A stretch of DNA of 6,546 nucleotides from contig USIY01000129.1 of NCBI GenBank assembly GCA_900554845.1, positions 1-6,546 of the forward strand, read 5' to 3'. Positions 1 through 6,478 of the stretch are shown here, in pieces (the stretch's first letter is position 1; each line of letters opens with the position of its first letter). The notes under the pieces were generated by a model. That model saw only the letters and a list, made by a program, of their open reading frames with translations. It did no database searches and was not told the origin of the DNA. The stretch is from an uncultured Bacteroidales bacterium (GTDB taxonomy: Bacteria; Bacteroidota; Bacteroidia; Bacteroidales; Muribaculaceae). Position numbers and translations under genes: made by a program.

Positions 1-32
1 ATATAATATTGAATATAAAAACAGACAACAAT

Positions 33-530
33 ATGAAATTTTCATTCCGCACCTTACTCGCAGTCATGGCCTTAGCGATTTCCTCGCTTTACGCTTCAGC
101 CCAACTGCCGTCAGTACAGCTTAAAGACCTTGCAGGCAATCCTGTCGACACCAGTACGCTCGGCAACGACGGCAAGCCTTTCATCATCGACTTTTGGGCC
201 ACATGGTGCAAACCCTGCGTCCGCGAACTCAAGGCAATCCACGAAGTTTACCCCGACTGGGTTGACGAAACCGGTGTGAAGGTTTACGCCATATCCACCG
301 ATGACGCTCAGAACGCTTTCAAAGTCAAGGCTTTCGTAGAAAAATTAGGATGGGAATATGAAATTCTTCTGGATCCCAACAGCGATTTCGCACACGCCAT
401 GGGCGCCAGCAATGTTCCGCATACCGTTCTTCTTGACGGCAACGGAAAGGTTGTGGAAAGCCATTCCGGATACACAGACGGTTCCGAAGAACATCTCATC
501 GAACAGGTACGTAAGCTCATTGCAAAATAA
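33..530 (+). CDS. Exported TlpA/ResA-type thioredoxin-fold disulfide oxidoreductase
   Basis: Predicted periplasmic thiol-disulfide oxidoreductase of 165 residues. The ATG at 33 is chosen over an in-frame TTG at 9 because it places a clean signal peptide at the N-terminus: basic MKFSFR, a hydrophobic stretch, and a likely cut after Ala23 (ASA|Q). The mature protein is a single thioredoxin fold. The redox motif WCKPC has Cys59 and Cys62 and follows a typical strand (FIIDFWAT). The cis-proline is Pro129 in NVPHTVLLD. The length suits a minimal TlpA/ResA protein without extra domains. Known members reduce or exchange disulfides in exported proteins or in cytochrome c maturation; no cytochrome gene is nearby, so the substrate is unknown. 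It is the first of five co-directional genes, 8 bases before an outer-membrane barrel gene, so it probably serves the envelope proteins of this operon. Family call is secure; the role is inferred. Confidence 0.93.
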   Translation: MKFSFRTLLAVMALAISSLYASAQLPSVQLKDLAGNPVDTSTLGNDGKPFIIDFWATWCKPCVRELKAIHEVYPDWVDETGVKVYAISTDDAQNAFKVKAFVEKLGWEYEILLDPNSDFAHAMGASNVPHTVLLDGNGKVVESHSGYTDGSEEHLIEQVRKLIAK

Positions 531-538
531 CCTCCATC

Positions 539-2269
539 ATGAAGCCGCAATCACTGACCGCGACAATCCTCGCCATGACGGCGTTATGCACTCTACCTGC
601 GACGGCTGAAAACAAAGTCGCCGTGCATGGTTCCGTCCAGGCCGACGTACTGTTTCCACAGGACAACGCCACCATAGGCACCAAATATGATTCTGACTCT
701 CCTATTCTGTTCAACACCTACGCTGACGTAAATCTCGCCAGCAAGTATGTTGACGCCGGTCTTCGTTTCGAGTTCATGAAATGGCCGTTGCCCGGTTTCG
801 AGCCCGATTTCGCCGGGTGGGGTGTTCCGAACATTTACGTCAAAGGCAAGCTGAAGGGCGTGGAGCTGACAGCCGGAACTTTCTATGAGCAGTTCGGGTC
901 GGGATTGATTCTCCGCACCTACGAAGAACGTACTCTCGGCATAGACAATTCCATCTTGGGCGGACGAATAAAAGTCAACGCTGTCAAAGGATTGCGTTTC
1001 ACGGCTCTCGGCGGCGTACAACGTGTCTACTGGGACTGGAAGAAGTACAATCAAGTGTATGGCGCCGATGTGGAAGGATATTTCCACGACTGGTTTCCCT
1101 CTCTTCGTGACAAAGACGTGGCTTTGACTTTCGGAGCATCATGGGTCATGAAGAACGAAAAAGAAGAGGAAATCATCGTCCCCGGAACAAATTATCGTCT
1201 TAACCTTCCGAAACAGGTCAATGCGTTCGACCTCCGCGCCGGATTCAACAAGGGAGGATGGAATTTTCAGGCAGAATACGCATGGAAAGACCAGGACCCC
1301 TCGTTCGACAACGACTATACCTATAACCACGGACAAGCCTTGATGCTGACAGGTTCTTACTCCCGCAAAGGTCTGAGCGGCACATTGCAGGTGAAGCGAA
1401 GCCAGAATATGTCCTACCGTACACAGCGTTGGCGCGACAAAAATGGCGCTTTCATAAATTATATGCCGGCGTTCACCTACCAGCACACATATTCTCTGCC
1501 CGCAATATATCCTTATGCCACTCAATATGGTCCCGGAGAATGGGCCTTCAACGGATCGTTCGGATACACCTTCCCCCGTAAATCCCCTCTCGGCGGCAAA
1601 TATGGCACAAGCCTTACCGTGAATCTGAGCTATATCAGCGGACTTGTTCATGAGGGCAAACCAAACAACGGTCTCTTCCACACTTGGACTGGAGCCGTGA
1701 ACCAGGTCATGGGTACGGACGGATATAAATCTCCTTTCTGGAAGATGGGAGAGACAAATTACTGGGATTTCAACCTGCAGATCGAAAAGCGTCTGTCGCG
1801 TCCGGTCACTATGCAGTTCATGTACATGAACCAGCGTTATAACAAGAAAGCCATAGAAGGAGAAGGGGGCAATATCTACAACAACATACTTGTAGTGGAT
1901 ACCAAATGGAAGATAAACCGCAAGTTCGTGTTGCGTGGCGAAGTCCAGTACATGTTCTCGCATCAGGACGCCGAAGAAGCGGAGCATATGAACAAGCCTG
2001 AGAATTCCAATCTTGACAAGAAAGACTGGTTCTACGGACTGGTTGAGTTTTCATGGACCCCTTACTTGATGTTCTCCGCATCCGACATGATCAACGTTGG
2101 AGGCACGGGCAACAATTACTATATGTTCGGCGTCACAGGAACATATCGCAGCAACCGTCTGCAGCTCAGCTACGGACAGACCCGCGCCGGATACAACTGT
2201 TCCGGCGGTATGTGCCGCTATGTCCCCGCCATGAAAGGCTTCCAGATCAACTATACGTATAACTTCTGA
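539..2269 (+). CDS. DUF6029-type outer-membrane beta-barrel protein
   Basis: Predicted outer-membrane protein of 576 residues. It starts with a signal peptide (MKPQSLTATILAMTALC...), likely cut after Ala23. The rest is built of alternating polar/aromatic beta-strand segments with charged loops, and the chain ends in an aromatic residue (YTYNF), as outer-membrane barrels do. The N-terminal third (strings such as FNTYADVNLASKYVDAGLRF and GTFYEQFGSGLILRTYEER) matches my memory of the Bacteroidetes DUF6029 family, whose function is not established. An unusual detail is a cysteine pair, Cys554-SGGM-Cys559, between what look like the last two strands, so probably in an extracellular loop; the only other cysteine is in the signal peptide. 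No Shine-Dalgarno precedes the ATG; the spacer CCTCCATC after the previous stop is very short and implies translation in an operon. Being an envelope barrel is fairly sure; the family name is from memory and transport or enzymatic activity is unknown. Confidence 0.82.
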   Translation: MKPQSLTATILAMTALCTLPATAENKVAVHGSVQADVLFPQDNATIGTKYDSDSPILFNTYADVNLASKYVDAGLRFEFMKWPLPGFEPDFAGWGVPNIYVKGKLKGVELTAGTFYEQFGSGLILRTYEERTLGIDNSILGGRIKVNAVKGLRFTALGGVQRVYWDWKKYNQVYGADVEGYFHDWFPSLRDKDVALTFGASWVMKNEKEEEIIVPGTNYRLNLPKQVNAFDLRAGFNKGGWNFQAEYAWKDQDPSFDNDYTYNHGQALMLTGSYSRKGLSGTLQVKRSQNMSYRTQRWRDKNGAFINYMPAFTYQHTYSLPAIYPYATQYGPGEWAFNGSFGYTFPRKSPLGGKYGTSLTVNLSYISGLVHEGKPNNGLFHTWTGAVNQVMGTDGYKSPFWKMGETNYWDFNLQIEKRLSRPVTMQFMYMNQRYNKKAIEGEGGNIYNNILVVDTKWKINRKFVLRGEVQYMFSHQDAEEAEHMNKPENSNLDKKDWFYGLVEFSWTPYLMFSASDMINVGGTGNNYYMFGVTGTYRSNRLQLSYGQTRAGYNCSGGMCRYVPAMKGFQINYTYNF

Positions 2270-2301
2270 TTCGGCTTCCGCCAACAAAACGAAAGAACAC
2301 A

Positions 2302-3147
2302 ATGTTTAAGACAAGCAATAAACTGACATCAATGTTATTGGCCGGCATCGCCATGCTGGGGCTTAATTCTTGCGGAATCGAGCCGGATAACAGATTCGTT
2401 GAAATGGAAGAGGTCAAACCGGAGAGGGCTGTTCTGCTGATGGACTTTACCGGCCAGAACTGCGTGAATTGTCCTCAAGCCCATGAAGTGATGGAAGAGC
2501 TGGTGAACCAGTACGGCGACAAATCGTTGATCACAGTAAGTATCCATGCCGGGGCTTTGTCCATTTCCACTGACCGTACCAATTTTGAAAAAGAACGAAT
2601 CGGTCTTATGATTCAGGAAGGTAATGAAATGAACGACGCCTTCGGAATCAATTCATGGCCAATGGGCGTGGTTGACCGTATAAACGCCAACGGCGCAGCC
2701 ATAAATACGGGCCAATGGGCCACGGCCGTACGCAACGCTTTGCAGCAGCCAACTGATATAAAGATCGAAGCGGAAGCCTCTTTAAACGGCGAGAACATTG
2801 AAGTGTCCGCACGAGCTATATGTACCTCCAACCGCAACGCCGCTTTACAGGTTTGGGTTGTCGAGGACGGTATCATAGCGCAACAAGTCACTCCTGAAGG
2901 ACGCAAGACGGATTACGTACACAACAACGTGCTCCGATTCGTTCAATATCCCGTCAAAGAGGGCAAGCCCCTTGCGCTCGATGCAAATGTCTGGGCTGAA
3001 GATAAATGTTCCATACCTGTAAAATACACCGATACGGAACGTTGGAACAAAGAGAATCTCTCCATTGTGGCCTTTGTTTTCGAGGGTACGCAGATTCTAA
3101 ACACCGTCAGGGTAAACGTATCCGACGAAACTACCGAAGAAGAATAA
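2302..3147 (+). CDS. Omp28-type lipoprotein with a thioredoxin-like CxxC domain
   Basis: Predicted lipoprotein of 281 residues. A type II signal ends in the lipobox LNSC, so Cys24 would be lipidated; the mature start CGIEPDNRF lacks an obvious run of acidic residues that would mark surface export, so its side of the membrane is uncertain. The domain that follows is thioredoxin-like: strand AVLLMDFTG, motif Cys54-VN-Cys57, helix PQAHEVMEELV, and a cis-proline at Pro120 in INSWPMGVVDR. This layout fits the Omp28-related family of Bacteroidetes. After about residue 150 comes a beta-rich region (IEVSARAICTSNRNAALQVW and on), as in Omp28 proteins, and a Glu-rich tail. The ATG at 2302 is preferred because an internal Met (residue 11) would leave a very short signal. 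The gap to the barrel gene is 32 bases. The CxxC suggests redox activity, but Omp28 family members have no agreed biochemical role. Confidence 0.85.
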   Translation: MFKTSNKLTSMLLAGIAMLGLNSCGIEPDNRFVEMEEVKPERAVLLMDFTGQNCVNCPQAHEVMEELVNQYGDKSLITVSIHAGALSISTDRTNFEKERIGLMIQEGNEMNDAFGINSWPMGVVDRINANGAAINTGQWATAVRNALQQPTDIKIEAEASLNGENIEVSARAICTSNRNAALQVWVVEDGIIAQQVTPEGRKTDYVHNNVLRFVQYPVKEGKPLALDANVWAEDKCSIPVKYTDTERWNKENLSIVAFVFEGTQILNTVRVNVSDETTEEE

Positions 3148-3163
3148 CTAAATAAAATTGCAT

Positions 3164-3811
3164 ATGAAAAAAACATTACTTATTGTCAGCGCCCTGATGA
3201 TGGCCGGCAGCGTTTACGCCGAGACCGGTCTGTACATGGGCGATGTTAAAATGGAGCCTGGCAAGACTTATACTTGCAACGAAATCGAAGGCGATGAATA
3301 TGACGGCTACATGATCAATCCGCATCTTACCGTAAAGGGGAACGCAGGTACGGCTTTCAATTTCTCGTTCACAAGCTCTCATAGCGTCCTGTACTGCGGT
3401 TCCGGAGAATGCATTCCTTCAACAGAAGCCACTTATAACGGAAATATAGATGCCAGCGGCGTTTGGGATCCGCAGCTTGAATATGTCAATTATATGGCGG
3501 AAAGCATCGATGAACTGGACAAGGACGTCACTGTGGACATTACTCTCGACAGCAAGAACTATAAGCTTGTCATGAACAGCACCGAAGGCAAAGTCTCGAC
3601 TATCGGCAAAGATCGCCAGGTGGTATACAGTAACAACATGCTTGTTTACAACTTGTCGGACTCCGCAGAGGCAATCGTTTACGACATGCAGGGACGCAGT
3701 GTGATGAATGCGGCAGTCAATGGCTCGGGTTCCCTTGATCTGGGTAAGTTGACTCGCGGCGCATATATCTACCGTATCGGCGCCAACTGCGGCAAAGTGT
3801 TGGTAAAATAA
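3164..3811 (+). CDS. Small exported protein with T9SS-like C-terminal sorting domain; function unknown
   Basis: Protein of 215 residues; I do not recognise the central domain. The ATG at 3164 is chosen over an in-frame TTG at 3158 because MKKTLLIVSALMMAGSVYA is a standard signal peptide, cut after Ala19. Residues about 20-150 look beta-rich and contain three cysteines: Cys38, and a close pair Cys78-GSGE-Cys83. The last 60 or so residues have the pattern of type A T9SS sorting domains: a YDMQGRSV-like strand, a LDLGKLTRGAYIYRI segment, and a final basic KVLVK. A fourth cysteine, Cys209, lies inside this tail. Such domains direct secretion across the outer membrane by the type IX system in Bacteroidetes and are often cleaved on export; no T9SS gene is visible here. 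It lies 16 bases after the Omp28-type lipoprotein gene and shares its first 17 coding bases with the next gene. Extracellular location is likely; the role is unknown. Confidence 0.8.
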   Translation: MKKTLLIVSALMMAGSVYAETGLYMGDVKMEPGKTYTCNEIEGDEYDGYMINPHLTVKGNAGTAFNFSFTSSHSVLYCGSGECIPSTEATYNGNIDASGVWDPQLEYVNYMAESIDELDKDVTVDITLDSKNYKLVMNSTEGKVSTIGKDRQVVYSNNMLVYNLSDSAEAIVYDMQGRSVMNAAVNGSGSLDLGKLTRGAYIYRIGANCGKVLVK

Positions 3812-3842
3812 CCCTGTATTATTAACATAAACTTTTAAAAGT

Positions 3843-5807
3843 ATGAAAAAAACATTACTGAGCCTAACCGCAGGTTTGCTGACCTGCACAGGGATGTTGG
3901 CAGGTGTGATGCAACCTCGCGTTGTCCACAACGACCGCTATCAGACATGTCCCGAACCCGTGGCCGGAATATCCGACAACGCCACACGTGCAGCGGGAGA
4001 AGTGGAATACTCCTATGCCGAGGAACCATACACCGCCTATGGATTCAACAATCTAAGCAAGGGCACTGAGGTTTATCTGGCGTTCCAGATTGATCCTGCT
4101 GTCCTGAGCGCATTGGCCGGAAATAAGATAACCGAAATATCCACATACACCGGTATCAACACAAGCTACAACAAGAATCCCGACCGTAACATCACGGTAT
4201 TCCTGACCACAGGTCTGGGTGAGGCTCCTTTCTATGAGCAGGCATATAAAAGATCAACGGATACTTATAAAAAAGAGACCGTCAAGCTTGATGTGCCGCA
4301 GTCATACGATGCCACCAAGCCTCTGTATGTTGGATATCGTTTCACCACATCCTCAGCCACACAGTATTTCCTTGTTGTGGACGGAATTCCTACGTCTGCT
4401 CCTTCATGTTACTATGCCATGTCCACAGGCTCCTCGGTACCCGCCGCATCCAAATGGGAAAACGGCGCGCCCGAAATCGGATCGTGCTGCATGTCATGTA
4501 CTATTGCAGGAGACAATATGCCGGAAATCATAGTGACTCCAACCGCCGTTTCATGCCCCGGCACATCCGGTATGAACAACGCTCCGGAATACTCTCTTTC
4601 TGTAATGAACCTCAGCTCCGTCAACATAGAATCACTGAACATTCATGTTGAGGCTACCGGCGAACAGGCTTACGACATCAATTATATTCCTACCGCTGAA
4701 ATACCGGCCGGCAGTGTGACCGCCCTCCCCGTGGTCGGCAATTTATATACTTCCACCGGTGATAAAGAAATTAAAATTGCCATCACTAAAGTAAACGGCA
4801 AGGACAACCCCAGCGCTTCGACAATTGTATCGACAAAAACCCTTGTTGTGGAAACTCTCTTCCCGCGCGTAGCACTGTTTGAAGTGGGAACCGGCACATG
4901 GTGCGGATGGTGTCCCCGAAGTCTTGTAGCACTTGACTATATTCGCGAGAATTATGCGGGCAAAGCGATAGGCGTAGCTTATCACAGCGGAGACAAAATG
5001 CAAACTGCAGCAGCCAACACATGGCTAAATTTCATGCATGTACAAAGTTTCCCCACCGCATTCTTCAACCGTATTGAAGAGGGCGCAGAGCCCAACAACG
5101 GAAGCGTAGCGGATTTGGAGACCCAATTGAACACATGTATCGACGCGGGTAGTGCATGTCAGGCACAAGTAGATAATTTCACTCCCAACTCCGATCTTAA
5201 AACGGGCAAAGTCACAGCCACATATCGATTCTCTGAAAATACCGACAAAGACAATTATCTCGTGTCGCTTATTCTTGTAGAAGATAATGTCGGTCCTTAT
5301 AAACAGACCAATAATTACAACGGTGGCAAAGCGGGGCCGCTCTTCGGATGGGAAAGCGCAGGTTCTTCCGTAGAATACACTTACAATGAAGTGGCCCGTT
5401 ACATCACCGGATGTCCCGGTATAGCAATTCCTACCGATGATGCCACTTTGAACAAGGGTAAGGATTACAGCGTGGAATTTGACGTAAACCTGACCCAGAT
5501 CAAGAGCAAGGATCCCGAACCGGCATTCCGCGCTATTGCTGTCATCAGCAATAAAGAGACCAACGAGGTTCTTAATGCAGATGCAAAACAATTCGTGATC
5601 TCCCTCTCGGGTGTCAACGGCATCATGAGCGATATTAAGGCTCAGATCTCATTGGGCGAAGGCGCCATCACTATCAGCAACGCCAGCAACGCAGCCATCT
5701 ATACTCTGGACGGCGTGAAAGTTGCCGACGGCAGCGCAACAGGTCTGGCAAAGGGTATTTACATTGTAAAGGCCGACAACCTTGTGCAGAAAGTCCTTGT
5801 GAAATAA
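3843..5807 (+). CDS. Multidomain exported Omp28/thioredoxin-fold protein with T9SS-like sorting domain
   Basis: Protein of 654 residues, predicted to be secreted or surface-held. Order of parts: signal peptide 1-20 (MKKTLLSLTAGLLTCTGMLA); a beta-rich N-terminal region, about 45-220, ending in a cysteine cluster at Cys215, Cys216 and Cys219; an Ig-like or CARDB-like beta domain, about 225-340; an Omp28/thioredoxin-like domain from about 340, with motif TWCGWCPR (Cys354, Cys357) and cis-proline Pro404 in SFPTAFFNR; a further beta-rich Omp28-type part to about 590; and a T9SS-type C-terminal domain, about 600-654, with YTLDGVKV, GLAKGIYIV and a final QKVLVK. CGWC is a plausible active site for disulfide exchange, here on a protein expected outside the cell. 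The signal-peptide LLTC resembles a lipobox, but Thr before Cys argues for ordinary cleavage. It is the last gene of the operon, 31 bases after the small T9SS-like gene and 22 bases before a terminator. Domain borders are approximate; the substrate is unknown. Confidence 0.85.
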   Translation: MKKTLLSLTAGLLTCTGMLAGVMQPRVVHNDRYQTCPEPVAGISDNATRAAGEVEYSYAEEPYTAYGFNNLSKGTEVYLAFQIDPAVLSALAGNKITEISTYTGINTSYNKNPDRNITVFLTTGLGEAPFYEQAYKRSTDTYKKETVKLDVPQSYDATKPLYVGYRFTTSSATQYFLVVDGIPTSAPSCYYAMSTGSSVPAASKWENGAPEIGSCCMSCTIAGDNMPEIIVTPTAVSCPGTSGMNNAPEYSLSVMNLSSVNIESLNIHVEATGEQAYDINYIPTAEIPAGSVTALPVVGNLYTSTGDKEIKIAITKVNGKDNPSASTIVSTKTLVVETLFPRVALFEVGTGTWCGWCPRSLVALDYIRENYAGKAIGVAYHSGDKMQTAAANTWLNFMHVQSFPTAFFNRIEEGAEPNNGSVADLETQLNTCIDAGSACQAQVDNFTPNSDLKTGKVTATYRFSENTDKDNYLVSLILVEDNVGPYKQTNNYNGGKAGPLFGWESAGSSVEYTYNEVARYITGCPGIAIPTDDATLNKGKDYSVEFDVNLTQIKSKDPEPAFRAIAVISNKETNEVLNADAKQFVISLSGVNGIMSDIKAQISLGEGAITISNASNAAIYTLDGVKVADGSATGLAKGIYIVKADNLVQKVLVK

Positions 5808-5829
5808 TCCTACAATTCTCCGATAATTC

Positions 5830-5862
5830 AGGGAGCCGACAAAATCGGCTCCCTTTATTTAT
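5830..5862 (+). terminator. Intrinsic (Rho-independent) terminator of the five-gene operon
   Basis: A perfect 10-bp stem, AGGGAGCCGA (5830-5839) with TCGGCTCCCT (5845-5854), closes a CAAAA loop and is followed by the T-rich run TTATTTAT. It starts 22 bases after the stop codon of the last gene. On the minus strand the stem is followed by TGAATTATC, which is not T-rich, so it should act mainly on plus-strand transcripts. Its position marks the end of the operon and separates it from the repeat array to the right. Confidence 0.92.
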
Positions 5863-5966
5863 AAATCCAACTTTCGTGAGTAGGAATTTATAGATCTCAA
5901 ATTATAAAAGATGATCACAATCATCTTGCAAAGTTAAACACTCTACTTGTATCCCATGCCATAGAT
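5863..5966. other. AT-rich spacer between operon terminator and repeat array, with one small hairpin
   Basis: No convincing gene is seen here. It holds one perfect 8-bp inverted repeat, AAGATGAT (5908-5915) and ATCATCTT (5920-5927), with a CACA loop. No T-run follows on the plus strand; on the minus strand it is followed by TTATAATTTG, so it could be a weak minus-strand terminator or just a symmetric site. The minus-strand reading frame that begins inside repeat copy 1 runs out into this spacer and stops at 5943. Confidence 0.5.
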
Positions 5967-6223
5967 ATTGTCTATTCCAAATAATATGTTCTGTGCAATT
6001 CTGTCTGTTCTGTGCGCGGATGCATCAAGCATCCGCAAGAAGTTCTGTGACTTGCCATTCATAAGATTCTTTCAACACGGAATCATTACTTGGAATTTTT
6101 AGATTTTACAAGTCACAGAACTAACGGCAAAGCAATCTTTGCCTCACACAGAACTTACAGATCAGCACAGAATTAATATTGTAAAAATCAATCACAGCCA
6201 ACTCGCTCTATATTGAACAGCTT
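5967..6223. repeat. Tandem repeat copy 1 (257 bp)
   Basis: First copy. Compared with copy 2 it keeps full pairing in the nested arms. Its left edge is set by comparison with copies 2 and 3: the sequence before 5967 (ATCCCATGCCATAGAT) does not match the end of the other units, so this is the true array border or the junction with unique DNA. Confidence 0.92.
5983..6180. other. Nested branched palindrome inside repeat copy 1
   Basis: Arms pair from outside in: AATAT (5983-5987) with ATATT (6176-6180); TTCTGTGC (5989-5996) with GCACAGAA (6165-6172); TCTGT (6000-6004) with ACAGA (6157-6161); GTTCTGTG (6007-6014) with CACAGAAC (6147-6154). Inside these sit hairpin A, GCGGATGC and GCATCCGC around ATCAA (6016-6036); a 14-bp perfect inner arm, AGTTCTGTGACTTG (6041-6054) with CAAGTCACAGAACT (6109-6122); and hairpin B, GGCAAAG and CTTTGCC around CAAT (6126-6143). 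The result is a four-way branched fold, possible for RNA or single-stranded DNA. Pairing was found by eye, without energy calculation. Confidence 0.75.
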
Positions 6224-6478
6224 ATTGTCTATCCCGAACAATATGTTCTGTGCTATTCTGTCTGTTCTGTGCGCGGATGCATCAAGCATCCGCAAGAAGT
6301 TCTATGACTTGCCATTCATAAGATTCTTTCAACACATAATCATTTCTTGGAATTTTTAGATTTTACAAGTCACAGAACCAACGGCAAAGCAATCTTTGCC
6401 TCACACAGAACTTACAGATCAGCTCAGAATTAATATTGTAAAAATCAATCATAGCCAACTCTCTATATTGAACGGCTT
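6224..6478. repeat. Tandem repeat copy 2 (255 bp)
   Basis: Second copy, 2 bases shorter than copy 1 because ACTCGCTCT is ACTCTCT here. Two of its substitutions fall in paired arms and weaken them: TTCTGTGAC becomes TTCTATGAC, and GCACAGAA becomes GCTCAGAA. Neither is compensated on the opposite arm. The first also puts a stop codon in the longer minus-strand frame seen in copy 1. Confidence 0.92.
6240..6437. other. Nested branched palindrome inside repeat copy 2
   Basis: Same architecture as in copy 1, shifted by 257 bases. Hairpins A and B are unchanged. The inner arm has one A-C mismatch (TTCTATGAC facing GTCACAGAA), its end pair is also lost (AGAACC instead of AGAACT), and the outer TTCTGTGC arm has one T-T mismatch (facing GCTCAGAA). 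The fold should still form but less perfectly. Confidence 0.65.

Noticed and set aside
9..32. Upstream TTG start for the first thioredoxin gene (and similarly TTG at 3158 for the fourth gene)
   Set aside because: The ATG a few codons downstream gives a proper signal peptide in each case; the extra residues from TTG add only polar codons before the basic N-region.
1139..1987. 282-codon minus-strand open frame
   Set aside because: It lies wholly inside the barrel gene, has no signal or recognisable domain, and the plus-strand frame is clearly the real one. Other long opposite-strand frames in the operon were rejected for the same reason.
3812..3842. Internal promoter before the last gene
   Set aside because: The spacer is AT-rich but contains no TAnnTTTG match with a -33 element; co-transcription is simpler.
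3843..3905. Lipoprotein signal in the 654-residue protein (LLTC at residues 12-15)
   Set aside because: Thr at the position before Cys and the continuing hydrophobic stretch TGMLAG favour ordinary signal peptidase cleavage near Ala20; a T9SS-like tail also argues against it.
5929..5936. Minus-strand Bacteroidetes-type promoter (TAACTTTG fits the TAnnTTTG -7 box)
   Set aside because: No TTTG-like -33 element lies about 19 bases upstream, and transcription would lead only into the back of the operon terminator with no gene to serve.
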